Positions 36,189-45,278 of a DNA stretch of 64,000 bases are shown here, one piece after another (the stretch's first letter is position 1; each line of letters opens with the position of its first letter). The notes under the pieces are model-generated. The model worked only from the letters and a program-made list of their open reading frames with translations, did not search any database and was not told the origin of the DNA. This stretch comes from Mesorhizobium sp. CAU 1732 (GTDB lineage Bacteria; Pseudomonadota; Alphaproteobacteria; Rhizobiales; Rhizobiaceae), in the NCBI RefSeq assembly GCF_039888675.1, contig NZ_JBDQQR010000004.1:62001-126000 (forward strand). Reading direction: 5' to 3'. The translations under genes and the position numbers were made by a program.

Positions 36189-39100
36189 TCAGAACCGCAC
36201 TCCAAGCTTGGCGCCAAGCGCGTGATCCTGGTTGTTTGAACCGCCGATGCTGGTGCGGTAGTCGAAGCCGAGATTCCAGTCGTTGTTGAACTGGAAGTCG
36301 AGCGAGAGGCCGAGCGTGACGTGGTCGCGGGCATCCGTATCGACCTCCACCGAATAGGGCAGGCCGCCCAGGTCGGAGTAGCCGAGGCTTGCGCGCGAAG
36401 ATCCCTCGAAGTCGTGAGTGTACTCCGCCCGAACGCTCGGCGTCAGCGTGCCCCAATCCATCTGAAAGGCGTAGTTGGCCCGGATGCCGAGCACACCCGA
36501 TAGGGTATCGATTGTCTGGTCGCCATAGGTGAGGCCAAAGGTTCCACCACCGGTCTCTGAGAAGCCGTCGAGCCAGGACCGCGAGAACTCAACCCGGCCA
36601 TAGGGTGAGATCAGCCAGACCTCGTCGCGGAATTCATAGGCGGCCGTCAGCGAGCCGAAGAGTTGGGTGCCGTCACGGCTACCGGTCGCAAAGTCGCCAT
36701 TTGCCGTGACATAGCGAGTGGAATCGAAGTTTATCCAGCTTCCTCCGATCAGGGCATCGATGAACAGATTGTCGGTCGGCTTATAGCTGCCATAGATCGC
36801 GCCACTATAGGCATCAGCTTCATTTGCGGTGCCGTTCTGGCCGATATCGGTGCGATCACGCCCGTAGCCGACACCGAAGCCCCCGATGACCTGTTCGGAG
36901 AAGCGATAGTCGAGGCCGCCCGAAACTCCGACCATGGTGTGCTGGAGATCCAGGCCACTATTGTCGCGCTCGCCGAAGTTGACAAAACCGCCCGACCAAA
37001 TCGCGAACAGGCCGAGGTCCGGGCCGGCGAAGGACGAGTTCGATGAAGCTAGTCCCGCCGTGCCTCCAGCAGCGGGCCGGCTCCTGTCCGGCCCATAAGC
37101 GAGGACGCCCGGCATTGTGGCTGCTGCGCCGGCTCGGCCAGGACGCGCATTGAGTGCCGCGCCATGGCTGGCAGCGATCATCTGGTCGATCTGTTGCTGG
37201 GCAAAGTTCGAGGGGTTGGTCTGCGTGAAGCCGAGACGCACGTCCATGCTGGAGGCGCGGCGCTCGTCTTCATTGTGCAACTGCTCCAAACGGCGATGGA
37301 AGTTGATTATCTGGTTCTGCGCAAAGCGCCGGGCGGTGTCCGCCTGCGCATTGAGCAGACCGATCACTTCCGGATCCCGCGAAGGATCTGGTCGGATGAT
37401 GACGGCGCGCGTCACCGTCACCGTATAGGTGCGGATGGTCGTTCCATCTTCGGCGGTTACAACAATCTGCACCGGATTGGGACCAACCGAGAGGGTGATC
37501 GGTTGACTGGCGGTGCCGGAGGTGATCGGCAGGCCATTGACGGTGATCGCGGCATTGGCATCGGCAGCCGTGGGCGTCACAGTAATCGTCTCGACCTCAT
37601 TGCCGACGCTGGCGGTGTAGGACATCGTGCCTGCATTGAAGCCGGGCTGGAGAGAGCCGGCACCCGGCAGGAGGCCCGCCAGTTCGGCATTGGTGGAAGC
37701 CGGCGCAGCCCGGATGTCGAGCGTGTAGACGGCCGAGCCGGTGGCGCCGTTGGCGTCGGTGGCGGTGACGGTGAAGCTGGCGCCGCCGGCAGCCGTCGGC
37801 GTGCCCGAGAGCGTGCCGTCGGCCGTAAGCGTCAACCCGGCGGGAAGGGTGCCGGCCGTGAGCGCATAGCTGTAGGGCGATGCGCCCCCGCTCGCGGCGA
37901 GCGTCTGATTGTAGGCGGCGCCAATGGTCGCGCCCGGCAGCGCCCCAGCGGCGGGAGTGAGGTCAATGACAGCCGGCGCTGCGCGGTTGACCGTGATTGT
38001 GTAGGTCTGCGTGGTCGAGCCGTCCTGGGCGGTAACCACCACGACAATGGTTGTGACGCCGACGTTGAGTACGATCGCCGGGCTGGCGGTGCCCGAGGCG
38101 ATGGTCTGACCATTGACAGCGATGGTCGCGGAGGGATCGGCGGCCGTTGGCGTCAGGGCGAGCGTCTCCACGCTGTTGGCGACCGCCAGCGTATAGGCGA
38201 GCGTGCCGGCGCTGAAGGCTGGCGACAGCGCGCTGATGCTCGGCGCCAGCCCCGACAGTTGAACGTTGGTTGAGCCGCCGCGCGTCCAGGGAGCCCCGGA
38301 GGTGAAGGCGGTGGCGAGGCTGTTCCCATTCCTATCGATGATGCTGCCCCCAGCGCCGACATCGAGGCGCAGCGAGCCGATGCCTGATAGTCCGGTGATC
38401 GACACTCTGTAGGTGATGTTGTTGTTGGTGGAGAGGCCCGAGATGGTCCCCGTCGCAGAGCCCGTGGTGGACAGGACCAGGTCCGATGCGGAGAAGCCGG
38501 TGACAGGCTCGGAGAACACCACTTCGAATGTCACCGACGTGGCGTCTGGGGCGGGACTGCCGGCAACGGCGGTTGAAAGCACGGTCGGCGCGGCGGCATC
38601 GATGATGGCGAGCGTATAGGCGGCTGAGCCCGTCGCGCCGATGGCATCGGTGGCGGTGACAATGAAGCTGGCGGTACCGGCATCGGTGGGCGTGCCCGAC
38701 AGCGTGCCGTCAGCCGCAAGCGTCAGTCCCGCGGGGAGTGTTCCGGCAGTGATGGCGTAGCTGTAGGGTGCGGCACCGCCTGCGGCGGCCAGCATCTGGC
38801 TATAGGCCGTGCTCGCGGTGGCCGCCGGCAGCGCGCCAGCGGCGGGAGTGAACGCGAAGGTCGGGGCGGTGACGGTGATCGTCACCGTCGCAGCCAGGCT
38901 GGTGCCGAACGCATTGGTCGCTGTGTAAGTGAAGCTGTCGGTCCCCGAGAAACCAGCGTTGGACGTGTAGGTGATCGTCATGCCCGAGGCCGTTGCCGTG
39001 CCATGTGCGGCCGGGGTCGCGACAGCCACAGAGTCGGGCGTGCCGCCGGTGATGTTCAAGCTGATCGGATTGGCTGAACTGTTGGCTTTGACGGTCTCTG

Positions 39101-41975
39101 AAGCGGCGCCGGCGATCGGCGGTCCTGCGACGGAAAGCGTGTAGTCCTGCACCAGCGTTTCATTTGAGACACTCGTGAACTGGAGCGAGAAGCTGTACTC
39201 TCCCCCTTCTTGAGGGGTGCCCCCAATCATCACACGGGACCCGGTGACGCTCGCCGCCAGACCAGGCGGCAAGCGGCCGGAGGCTACAGTTATCGCGGTG
39301 ATGCCCCCTGAGTCGGATGAAAAGCGGACTCCATAATTTGTGCCAACCATGCCGCCGGGCAACGTGCCAGACGACGGATTGACGGCGAATGCTGCACCGC
39401 TCTGCCGAACAAAAATGGTGTTCTCCAGCGAAGAATAAGTCGCACCATCAGCGTCAGTCAGAGTGACCTTGAAGGTGTAGACACCAAAGGTTGTCGGCGT
39501 GCCCGCGATCACGCCGGTTGCGGGATCAAGGGTCAGCCCGTTCGGCAAGACACCTGAGGAGATGCCATAGCTATAAGGTGTAGCGCCCCCCGACCCGATG
39601 AAGGTCAGGCTGTAGGGCATGCCCACCGTTGCACTCGGCATTCTTCCAGCGGTTGGCGAGAGCCCAAGCGTCGCATCAATGTGCAGGACGAAGGTGTTCG
39701 ACCCGGCGGCCAGATGGGCGTCCGTGGCGGTGACAACAACATTGAAAGAGCCTGCGCTCGAAGGCGTTCCCGAGATTGCGCCACTGGCCGCATCGAGGAT
39801 CAGGCCCGTTGGCAGCCCGGTCGCCGAATAGGTGTAGGGCGCAGTTCCCCCCGAAGCAGTTATGAGCGCGGAATAGGGAGCTCCGACCTGAGCGTTTCGG
39901 AGACTGGCCGGCGCCAGGGTGATCGTGGATGGCGCCACAGACATGCTGTAGGTCCGAGATCCGTTGATCGGGGTGCCGCCGGTGGAGTCCTGCGCAAAAA
40001 CCACGAAGTGGATCATGCCCTCTTGCCGGGGCGTTCCCGAGATCAATCCATCCGGCCCGAGCGATAACCCCTCGGGCAGCGCGCCATAGAGGAGCGTGAA
40101 TGTGTAAGGTGCGGTCCCACCGGTCGCCGATAATGCATGCGAATATGCCTGTCCCAGGATCGCATCTGGCACGGTTGGGGAGAGGCTCAGGCCGCCAGCG
40201 GCGATCACCAGCGAATAAACGGACGAGCCGGCATTGCTCGGGTCCACGGTGTCGGTCGCGGTAATGGTGAAGTTGAAGGCGGAAGCGACAGTCGGCATGC
40301 CCGAGAGAATACCGGTGGCGGGGTTCAGACTCAGTCCAGGGGGCAAATCGCCTGAGAGCGCATAGGTGTAATTGCCGCTGCCGCCCGAAGCAGTGAAAGA
40401 CTGGCTGTAGGCGGTGCCGGCCCGGCCGCCGGGCAACGCACCGGACGACGGATCAACGGTGACTGCTGTACCGCTCTCCCGAACAGTTATGACGTAGGCG
40501 ACCGTAGCCGTCGCGTTATTGGCATCGATCAGGGTGATATCGAAGGGATAAAGACCAGAGGTTATCGGGGTGCCCGCGATCGCGCCGGTTGCGGGATCAA
40601 GGGTCAAACCGTCCGGCAAGGCACCTGCGGAGAGGGAGTAGCTGTAGGGTGTAGCGCCTCCCGACCCGTTGATGGTCAGGCTATAGGGCGTGCCAACCGT
40701 TGCGCTTGGCATTGCGCCAGCGGGCGGAGAGACCGCAAGCGCCGCATCAACATGCAGGACGAAGCTATTCGACCCGCTGCTCAGATGAGCATCCGTGGCG
40801 GTGACAACAACATTGAAAGAGCCTGCGCTCGAAGGCGTTCCCGAGATTGCGCCACTGGCCGCATCGAGGATCAGGCCCGTTGGCAGCCCGGTCGCCGAAT
40901 AGGTGTAGGGCGCAGTTCCCCCCGAAGCAGTTATGAGCGCGGAATAGGGAGCTCCGACCTGAGCGTTTCGGAGACTGGCCGGCGCCAGGGTGATCGTGGG
41001 TGGCGCCACAGACATGCTGTAGGTCCGAGATCCGTTGATCGGGGTGCCGCCGGTGGAGTCCTGCGCAAAAACCACGAAGTGGATCATGCCCTCTTGCCGG
41101 GGCGCTCCCGAGATCAATCCATCCGGCCCGAGCGATAACCCCTCGGGCAGCGCGCCATAGAGGAGCGTGAATGTGTAAGGTGCGGTCCCACCGGTCGCCG
41201 ATAATGCATGCGAATATGCCTGCCCCAGGATTGCATCTGGCACGGTGGGAGAGAGGCTCAGGCTGGCTGGGGCGATCGTCAGAGAGTACGGAAATGATGC
41301 CACGTAGGGACCATCACCGATCGTCGAGTCCGTGACAATTACCGAGAACGTGTAGGACCCTGGCGAAAAAGGTGTTCCCGTCAGCAATCCGGTCGGCTCC
41401 ATGGTGATGCCAGGCGGCAAGGTGCCGGAAACCGAAAAGCTGTAGGGCACGGTACCACCGAAGGCCGAAAGGCTCTGCGAATAGGCCGAACCCACGGTGC
41501 CCTCCGGAAGGCCGCTGGGGGACGCGAAAATGGTGGGTGGCCTAACGCTCAGCGTGTAGCCCCGCGTGTCGGAGGCGCCCACCGAGTCGGAGGCAAATAC
41601 GCTGAAACTGAATATACCGCCTTCGGTTGGCGTCCCGGCGATCATCTCGTTGGCAAAGGTCATTCCCGCTGGGAGTCGGCCGGCAAGGGTGACGTGATAG
41701 GGCGCGGTTCCGCCCAGGATGAAAAATGACTGAGAATAGGGGGCGCCAACGGCCGCATCGGGAAGGCTGAAGGGTGCCAGGGTAACCTGTGCCCAGGCGG
41801 GGGCGACCAAGAGTGATGCGGCAATGAACAGGCCGACGAGACGGACAAGGACGCCTCGCGTGAGGGCAAACGCGCCGCCGGCCAACCGCGAAAATCCGGA
41901 AGGCCCTGCCTGCCCGCCCGATTTCGGACGGTCCGATGCCTGGGCTTGTGCCCCTGGGTTTGCTGAGGTCGTCAA
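36189..41975 (-). CDS. Giant autotransporter with twelve putative-Ig (He_PIG) repeats and other Ig-like domains
   Basis: A 1928-aa secreted surface protein. An extended N-terminal signal (membrane segment at about 43-62, GVLVRLVGLFIAASLLVAPA) is followed by ten He_PIG-type repeats (LPxGLxLDPATGxIxGTP pattern), a Big_9-like tandem module (HGTATASGMTITYTSNAGFSG), an eleventh He_PIG repeat, a Big_12-like module (VTFEVVFSEPVTGFSASDLV), a cadherin-like beta-sandwich module, a twelfth He_PIG repeat and a second cadherin-like module. Near the C-terminus comes a helical linker (TARRFAQNQIINFHRRLEQL) and an autotransporter barrel of about 280 aa ending LGVRF. The architecture suggests a long stalk for adhesion (inference). 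Minus strand, divergent from the regulator at 42089. Confidence 0.9.
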   Translation of the reverse strand: MTTSANPGAQAQASDRPKSGGQAGPSGFSRLAGGAFALTRGVLVRLVGLFIAASLLVAPAWAQVTLAPFSLPDAAVGAPYSQSFFILGGTAPYHVTLAGRLPAGMTFANEMIAGTPTEGGIFSFSVFASDSVGASDTRGYTLSVRPPTIFASPSGLPEGTVGSAYSQSLSAFGGTVPYSFSVSGTLPPGITMEPTGLLTGTPFSPGSYTFSVIVTDSTIGDGPYVASFPYSLTIAPASLSLSPTVPDAILGQAYSHALSATGGTAPYTFTLLYGALPEGLSLGPDGLISGAPRQEGMIHFVVFAQDSTGGTPINGSRTYSMSVAPPTITLAPASLRNAQVGAPYSALITASGGTAPYTYSATGLPTGLILDAASGAISGTPSSAGSFNVVVTATDAHLSSGSNSFVLHVDAALAVSPPAGAMPSATVGTPYSLTINGSGGATPYSYSLSAGALPDGLTLDPATGAIAGTPITSGLYPFDITLIDANNATATVAYVITVRESGTAVTVDPSSGALPGGRAGTAYSQSFTASGGSGNYTYALSGDLPPGLSLNPATGILSGMPTVASAFNFTITATDTVDPSNAGSSVYSLVIAAGGLSLSPTVPDAILGQAYSHALSATGGTAPYTFTLLYGALPEGLSLGPDGLISGTPRQEGMIHFVVFAQDSTGGTPINGSRTYSMSVAPSTITLAPASLRNAQVGAPYSALITASGGTAPYTYSATGLPTGLILDAASGAISGTPSSAGSFNVVVTATDAHLAAGSNTFVLHIDATLGLSPTAGRMPSATVGMPYSLTFIGSGGATPYSYGISSGVLPNGLTLDPATGVIAGTPTTFGVYTFKVTLTDADGATYSSLENTIFVRQSGAAFAVNPSSGTLPGGMVGTNYGVRFSSDSGGITAITVASGRLPPGLAASVTGSRVMIGGTPQEGGEYSFSLQFTSVSNETLVQDYTLSVAGPPIAGAASETVKANSSANPISLNITGGTPDSVAVATPAAHGTATASGMTITYTSNAGFSGTDSFTYTATNAFGTSLAATVTITVTAPTFAFTPAAGALPAATASTAYSQMLAAAGGAAPYSYAITAGTLPAGLTLAADGTLSGTPTDAGTASFIVTATDAIGATGSAAYTLAIIDAAAPTVLSTAVAGSPAPDATSVTFEVVFSEPVTGFSASDLVLSTTGSATGTISGLSTNNNITYRVSITGLSGIGSLRLDVGAGGSIIDRNGNSLATAFTSGAPWTRGGSTNVQLSGLAPSISALSPAFSAGTLAYTLAVANSVETLALTPTAADPSATIAVNGQTIASGTASPAIVLNVGVTTIVVVVTAQDGSTTQTYTITVNRAAPAVIDLTPAAGALPGATIGAAYNQTLAASGGASPYSYALTAGTLPAGLTLTADGTLSGTPTAAGGASFTVTATDANGATGSAVYTLDIRAAPASTNAELAGLLPGAGSLQPGFNAGTMSYTASVGNEVETITVTPTAADANAAITVNGLPITSGTASQPITLSVGPNPVQIVVTAEDGTTIRTYTVTVTRAVIIRPDPSRDPEVIGLLNAQADTARRFAQNQIINFHRRLEQLHNEDERRASSMDVRLGFTQTNPSNFAQQQIDQMIAASHGAALNARPGRAGAAATMPGVLAYGPDRSRPAAGGTAGLASSNSSFAGPDLGLFAIWSGGFVNFGERDNSGLDLQHTMVGVSGGLDYRFSEQVIGGFGVGYGRDRTDIGQNGTANEADAYSGAIYGSYKPTDNLFIDALIGGSWINFDSTRYVTANGDFATGSRDGTQLFGSLTAAYEFRDEVWLISPYGRVEFSRSWLDGFSETGGGTFGLTYGDQTIDTLSGVLGIRANYAFQMDWGTLTPSVRAEYTHDFEGSSRASLGYSDLGGLPYSVEVDTDARDHVTLGLSLDFQFNNDWNLGFDYRTSIGGSNNQDHALGAKLGVRF
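39720..40195 (-). repeat. Near-identical direct repeat, copy A, inside the giant autotransporter
   Basis: About 475 bp matching 40791-41266 with only a few differences, offset by 1071 bp (357 codons, four Ig-like repeats). Similarity continues beyond both ends at a lower level. Copies lie in the same direction and frame. Confidence 0.9.
40791..41266 (-). repeat. Near-identical direct repeat, copy B, inside the giant autotransporter
   Basis: Partner of the copy at 39720-40195. Protein-level comparison shows repeats 3-6 and 7-10 are the two copies of a four-repeat block; repeats 3/7 and 4/8 are almost identical, 5/9 and 6/10 have diverged. Confidence 0.9.
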
Positions 41976-42088
41976 TCGCCTGCCTGATCTCGTAACGCGC
42001 TGAGGACAAGTTCCCCCTGGTTGATTGTTCTGGCCGGAAGGCTAAAGTGCAGCCACCCCAAACTTTGCCTGTTTTATCGATGAGGACT

Positions 42089-42946
42089 ATGCCTTTAGGC
42101 GGAACCGCAAATGGCATGGACGCCCTGGCGATCAGGGCCGATGGTCGCTTTCACCAGGCCGTCGTCGACTATTGTGAGACGATGATCGAGCCTGCACCGG
42201 CTGGTTGGCCTGTGCGCAAGCTGCTTAATCAACTGGAGCGGTATTATTCAGCCTATATGCTGATCGGGCAGTATTACGGATGGCGCAACCATGGCGCTTC
42301 AGTGCCGAACCTGTCGCGACTGCAGGCGATCGCCGGGCAAAGCCCGCGCCAGACTGCGAGCTATTGTTTAACACTGCAGACACGTAAGCTTGTGTACATT
42401 GAGACGCTGGCAACCGACAGGCGACAAAAAATCCTCAGGCCCTCGGACAGCCTCGTTAGTGAGGTCGGACGATCATGCGCTGCGTTCGTCGCGTCGTATG
42501 ACGCCATTGCGGGGAGCGCTTTGGCGTGTCCGGTCGCGCAAGAAGCGGACGTGCTGGGCGAGATGATCTATCTCTCGGCAGCACGCGTGCGCAGGTCTGG
42601 CACTGTGATCGCCGTATTTCCGAGGGTCCTGGCGCTATCGGGCTATGACTGCGGATATCCGATGTTGGTGGCCCTGATCCTGGCTCACTACCGGCTTAGA
42701 TCAGGCAAAGAAGTGTTTTCGCTCACACACAGTGCGTTAGCGGAACGCTTCCAGATATCGGAATCCCATGTGGGCAACGTGCTTGGCTACATGCGTCAAG
42801 TGGGGGCGTTCGTACCGGCACGCGGACGAGATGATGACATCGTAGCGGAAGCGTTTGTCGAAGAGTTTGAGCGCTGGTGTGCAGCGGAGATGGCTCACTA
42901 TGCCGACCTCGCCGCAAAGTCGGTGGCCGTAGAAGCCGGCGTCTAA
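42089..42946 (+). CDS. Probable winged-helix transcriptional regulator next to the giant autotransporter
   Basis: About 285 aa; starts at GTG 42047, ATG 42080 and ATG 42089 are all open, and I take the last because GAGG lies just before it. I cannot name the family. Two helix-turn-helix-like regions are visible: NLSRLQAIAGQSPRQTASYCL (residues about 75-95) and FSLTHSALAERFQISESHVG (about 210-230) followed by VLGYMRQVGAF, a typical reader-helix pattern. It is divergent from the giant autotransporter with about 110 bp between, so control of that gene is the natural guess. Confidence 0.65.
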   Translation: MPLGGTANGMDALAIRADGRFHQAVVDYCETMIEPAPAGWPVRKLLNQLERYYSAYMLIGQYYGWRNHGASVPNLSRLQAIAGQSPRQTASYCLTLQTRKLVYIETLATDRRQKILRPSDSLVSEVGRSCAAFVASYDAIAGSALACPVAQEADVLGEMIYLSAARVRRSGTVIAVFPRVLALSGYDCGYPMLVALILAHYRLRSGKEVFSLTHSALAERFQISESHVGNVLGYMRQVGAFVPARGRDDDIVAEAFVEEFERWCAAEMAHYADLAAKSVAVEAGV

Positions 42947-43011
42947 CAATTGGGGGCGCGGATGGTTTAGAACCTGACGATCAATAAGCGCTCAAGATGG
43001 GCTCGTTCGTT

Positions 43012-43128
43012 TGGTCTGCCCCCTGAAAAGCGGTCCTCCCTGAAGTAGGCTATTGAGCCGTAGAGAGGATTTTGGAATGCCAGAAGAAGCACAAACCCGA
43101 GGAGATCGGCGCGAAACTACGCCAGGTC
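43012..43128 (+). mobile_element. Left-end fragment of the IS3-family element found at 56922
   Basis: About 115 bp matching the beginning of the complete element at 56922-58183 with scattered differences: the terminal TGGTCTGCCCCCTGAAAA, the GTCCTCCCTGAAGT stretch and the first codons of its orfA (ATGCC-CAGAAGAAGCAC, here with a small deletion). Similarity stops near 43128. Same orientation as the full copy. Confidence 0.85.
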
Positions 43129-43207
43129 GACCCGCTTCCTGTCGAGGAACACCAGAAGCAGCCCGAGTTCGGTTCCCTCAATCCGAAATCGAAACGATTT
43201 CGATCAA

Positions 43208-43580
43208 TCAGCGCCCGTACCACATGCGCCGGAGCAGTCCGTCCCGGCGAATGAAATGGTGATAGAGAGCCGCGCCAACATGGGCAAGCAGCAGCGCGAC
43301 CAGGAGGCCGCGCCGAGACCATGCGAATACGCGGCGGGTATTGAAGGAAGTTCGGCAGCTCTGTGTCCGCGCCGCTGAAGATGATCGGTCCCGCGCCACT
43401 GAGAACGATCATGCCGATGCCGCTGGCGACCATTCCAAGGATGACGATGTAGAGGGCGATGTGGACACCGCGCGCCAGCCGCTCTTGCCATGGCGGCGAT
43501 CCTTTCACCGGCTCGGGCTTTCGGTCGAAGAAGCGCCGCGCAACCTTGCCCGCGCCGCCGATCACGAAGATATTGCTCAT
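43208..43580 (-). pseudogene. Cytochrome b561-like fragment, frameshifted
   Basis: From ATG 43580 the minus strand reads RLARGVHIALYIVILGMVAS and GIGMIVLSGAGPIIFSGA, the third helix of a cytochrome b561-type protein. Around 43320-43340 the frame changes and continues as RRGLLVALLLAHVGAALYHH and RRDGLLRRMWYGR, the fourth helix with the heme histidines HxxxALYHH. The first two helices are missing. Not functional as it stands. Confidence 0.7.
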
Positions 43581-43623
43581 TGACCGGTCTTCTTTTCCAG
43601 AAAGGCGGCCAGAACATTCTGGA

Positions 43624-43815
43624 CCTGCCACTGGCGCAACGATCGCCATCCATGAAGATGGCCGGGTGGTCGTGCAGGTGCCGCGCACGGAGATGGGGCA
43701 GGGCATCCATACCGGCCTTGCCATGGTGGTGGCCGAGGAACTGGACATCCCCTTTGACGAACGCATCAGCGTGGAGTTTCCCACCGAACCGCTGCCGGCC
43801 TATTCCAGCTTGTCC
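43624..43815 (+). pseudogene. Molybdopterin-binding aldehyde/xanthine oxidase-type subunit fragment
   Basis: Plus-strand frame IAIHEDGRVVVQVPRTEMGQG followed by IHTGLAMVVAEELDIPFDER. The EMGQGxxTGLxMxVAEEL pattern is diagnostic of the large subunit of xanthine-dehydrogenase-like enzymes (IorB/CoxL group). Only about 64 codons remain, with no start or end of the gene. Confidence 0.65.
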
Positions 43816-43873
43816 AGATCCCCCCGGAAACACTGCCAGAACCATAGCATATTTCAGGTCCAAACAGGATTTT

Positions 43874-44020
43874 TTACAGGTCGTGGATTGTCGAATGATC
43901 AACGCTGATCCCGCGCTCGGCCATCATTTCCTTCAAGTCCCGCGGGCTCAGATTATGGGCCAGATACCAGCGCAGGCTCAGCAGGATGACGGAGTGGCCG
44001 AAATGGCGGACTTTGAACAT
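43874..44020 (-). pseudogene. IS6-family transposase N-terminal fragment
   Basis: Minus-strand frame FGHSVILLSLRWYLAHNLSP then RDLKEMMAERGISVDHSTIH, the highly conserved N-terminal block of IS6/IS26-family transposases. It ends at TAA 43874-43876 shortly afterwards, so only about 48 codons survive and the DDE domain is gone. Confidence 0.8.
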
Positions 44021-44047
44021 CAAACGAGCGCTACTCAATGAGCGTCG

Positions 44048-44220
44048 TCATGCACGAAGCCTCAATACCGAAAAGTTTACGACTGAGCCGGCCGCGGCGC
44101 CAGCGGCGACGTCAAGGGCGGTGCCCCTGATATGGCTCGCGTTCTCCGACATGAGAAACAGAGCGGCGTTGGCGATTTTCTCCCGCTCGACCCACGGTAC
44201 GCCTTGCCGGGGTAAAAGCA
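44048..44220 (-). pseudogene. Short-chain dehydrogenase C-terminal fragment
   Basis: Minus-strand frame VEREKIANAALFLMSENASH followed by IRGTALDVAAG, the usual C-terminal stretch of SDR enzymes (IANAxLFLxSxxAxxITGxxLxVDGG). The Rossmann part and catalytic YxxxK are absent. Confidence 0.65.
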
Positions 44221-44513
44221 TTGGCGTGCGATTGGGCGCCCCGATGTCAAATTGAGGGCCCAATGTCCCGCACCTCTTGCATGCCATGCGCGCCGCCGAA
44301 GCGGTCAGGATCGCGTGTTGTCTGATCCTTATGAAGCGCATCTGTATCAATATATTGGCCGGAAATCACCCGAAACACCCCGCTTGCGCACAATCATATC
44401 AAAAAAATATCGCGTGCGTTTCCAAACGGATGCGACGAAACACGGCGCGGGCCCGGAGCGCTGGACATTGCCGCCGCTTGACTCATCGGACGATCGAAAG
44501 GAACATATTCATT

Positions 44514-45278
44514 ATGGATACGGTATATTTAGATAGAATACACAACCAAACCGGCGTCAGAACCCTCAGTACGGTTCTCAAGACGATGGCCGTGCTCGAT
44601 GTCCTGGCCGACAGCCCGCGCGGCATGAAGCTGCCGGAGGTGGCCGCCGCCATGCAGTTGTCGAGGCCCACCGCCTACCAGCGCCTGCTGACGCTGATAC
44701 AGGCCGGCTGGGTCGAGCAGGACAAGGACATGCGCTATCGCCTGTCGATGCACTCGTGCCGCCTTGCCGCCGCAGCCCTCGAACATGCCGACCTCGGCGC
44801 ACGCGCCAATGCTGTTCTCGAAGCGCTGGTTCAGAAGGTTCAGGAGACCGCCTCGCTTGCGGTGCTGGACCGTGGCCTGCCCTGTATCGTGGCGCGCGTC
44901 GAATCCGAAAGCCTGCTGCGCGCCGAGCAGAAGATCGGCACCACCATGTCGCTGGAAGGTTCGGCCTCCGGGCGCGTGTTGACGGCGTTTGCCGATGGCA
45001 TGACGCTGGCGCGGCTGCGCGACAGCGGCGAGCCTCTCGCCGCGGAAGAGACCCTCGCGGCCACCCGCGCCGATGGCTACGCGGTCTCCAGCGGCTACAC
45101 CCACACCGGCGTCATCGCCATCGCCGCGCCAATCTTCGACCTCAACGAGCGCTGCGTCGCGACGCTTTCGCTGGTCATGCCGCAGACCCGTTACCAGCTA
45201 GAAACCTTCAGGGCTCCGCTCATCGAGGCCGCAGAGGCGATCACTCGCATCCAACAGGGAAAACATCCGCATCCATGA
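44514..45278 (+). CDS. IclR-family transcriptional regulator
   Basis: A 254-aa regulator. N-terminal winged helix at residues about 20-75 (TMAVLDVLADSPRGMKLPEV ... AMQLSRPTAYQRLLTLIQAG), followed by an IclR effector domain with GRVLTAFADG and SGYTHTGVIAIAAPIFD. ATG 44514 has AAAGGAA about 11 bp upstream; the frame runs open to 44277 but the added part is unlike the family. Its stop overlaps the start of the next gene (ATGA), so the regulator is the first gene of the operon it likely controls. Confidence 0.88.
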   Translation: MDTVYLDRIHNQTGVRTLSTVLKTMAVLDVLADSPRGMKLPEVAAAMQLSRPTAYQRLLTLIQAGWVEQDKDMRYRLSMHSCRLAAAALEHADLGARANAVLEALVQKVQETASLAVLDRGLPCIVARVESESLLRAEQKIGTTMSLEGSASGRVLTAFADGMTLARLRDSGEPLAAEETLAATRADGYAVSSGYTHTGVIAIAAPIFDLNERCVATLSLVMPQTRYQLETFRAPLIEAAEAITRIQQGKHPHP

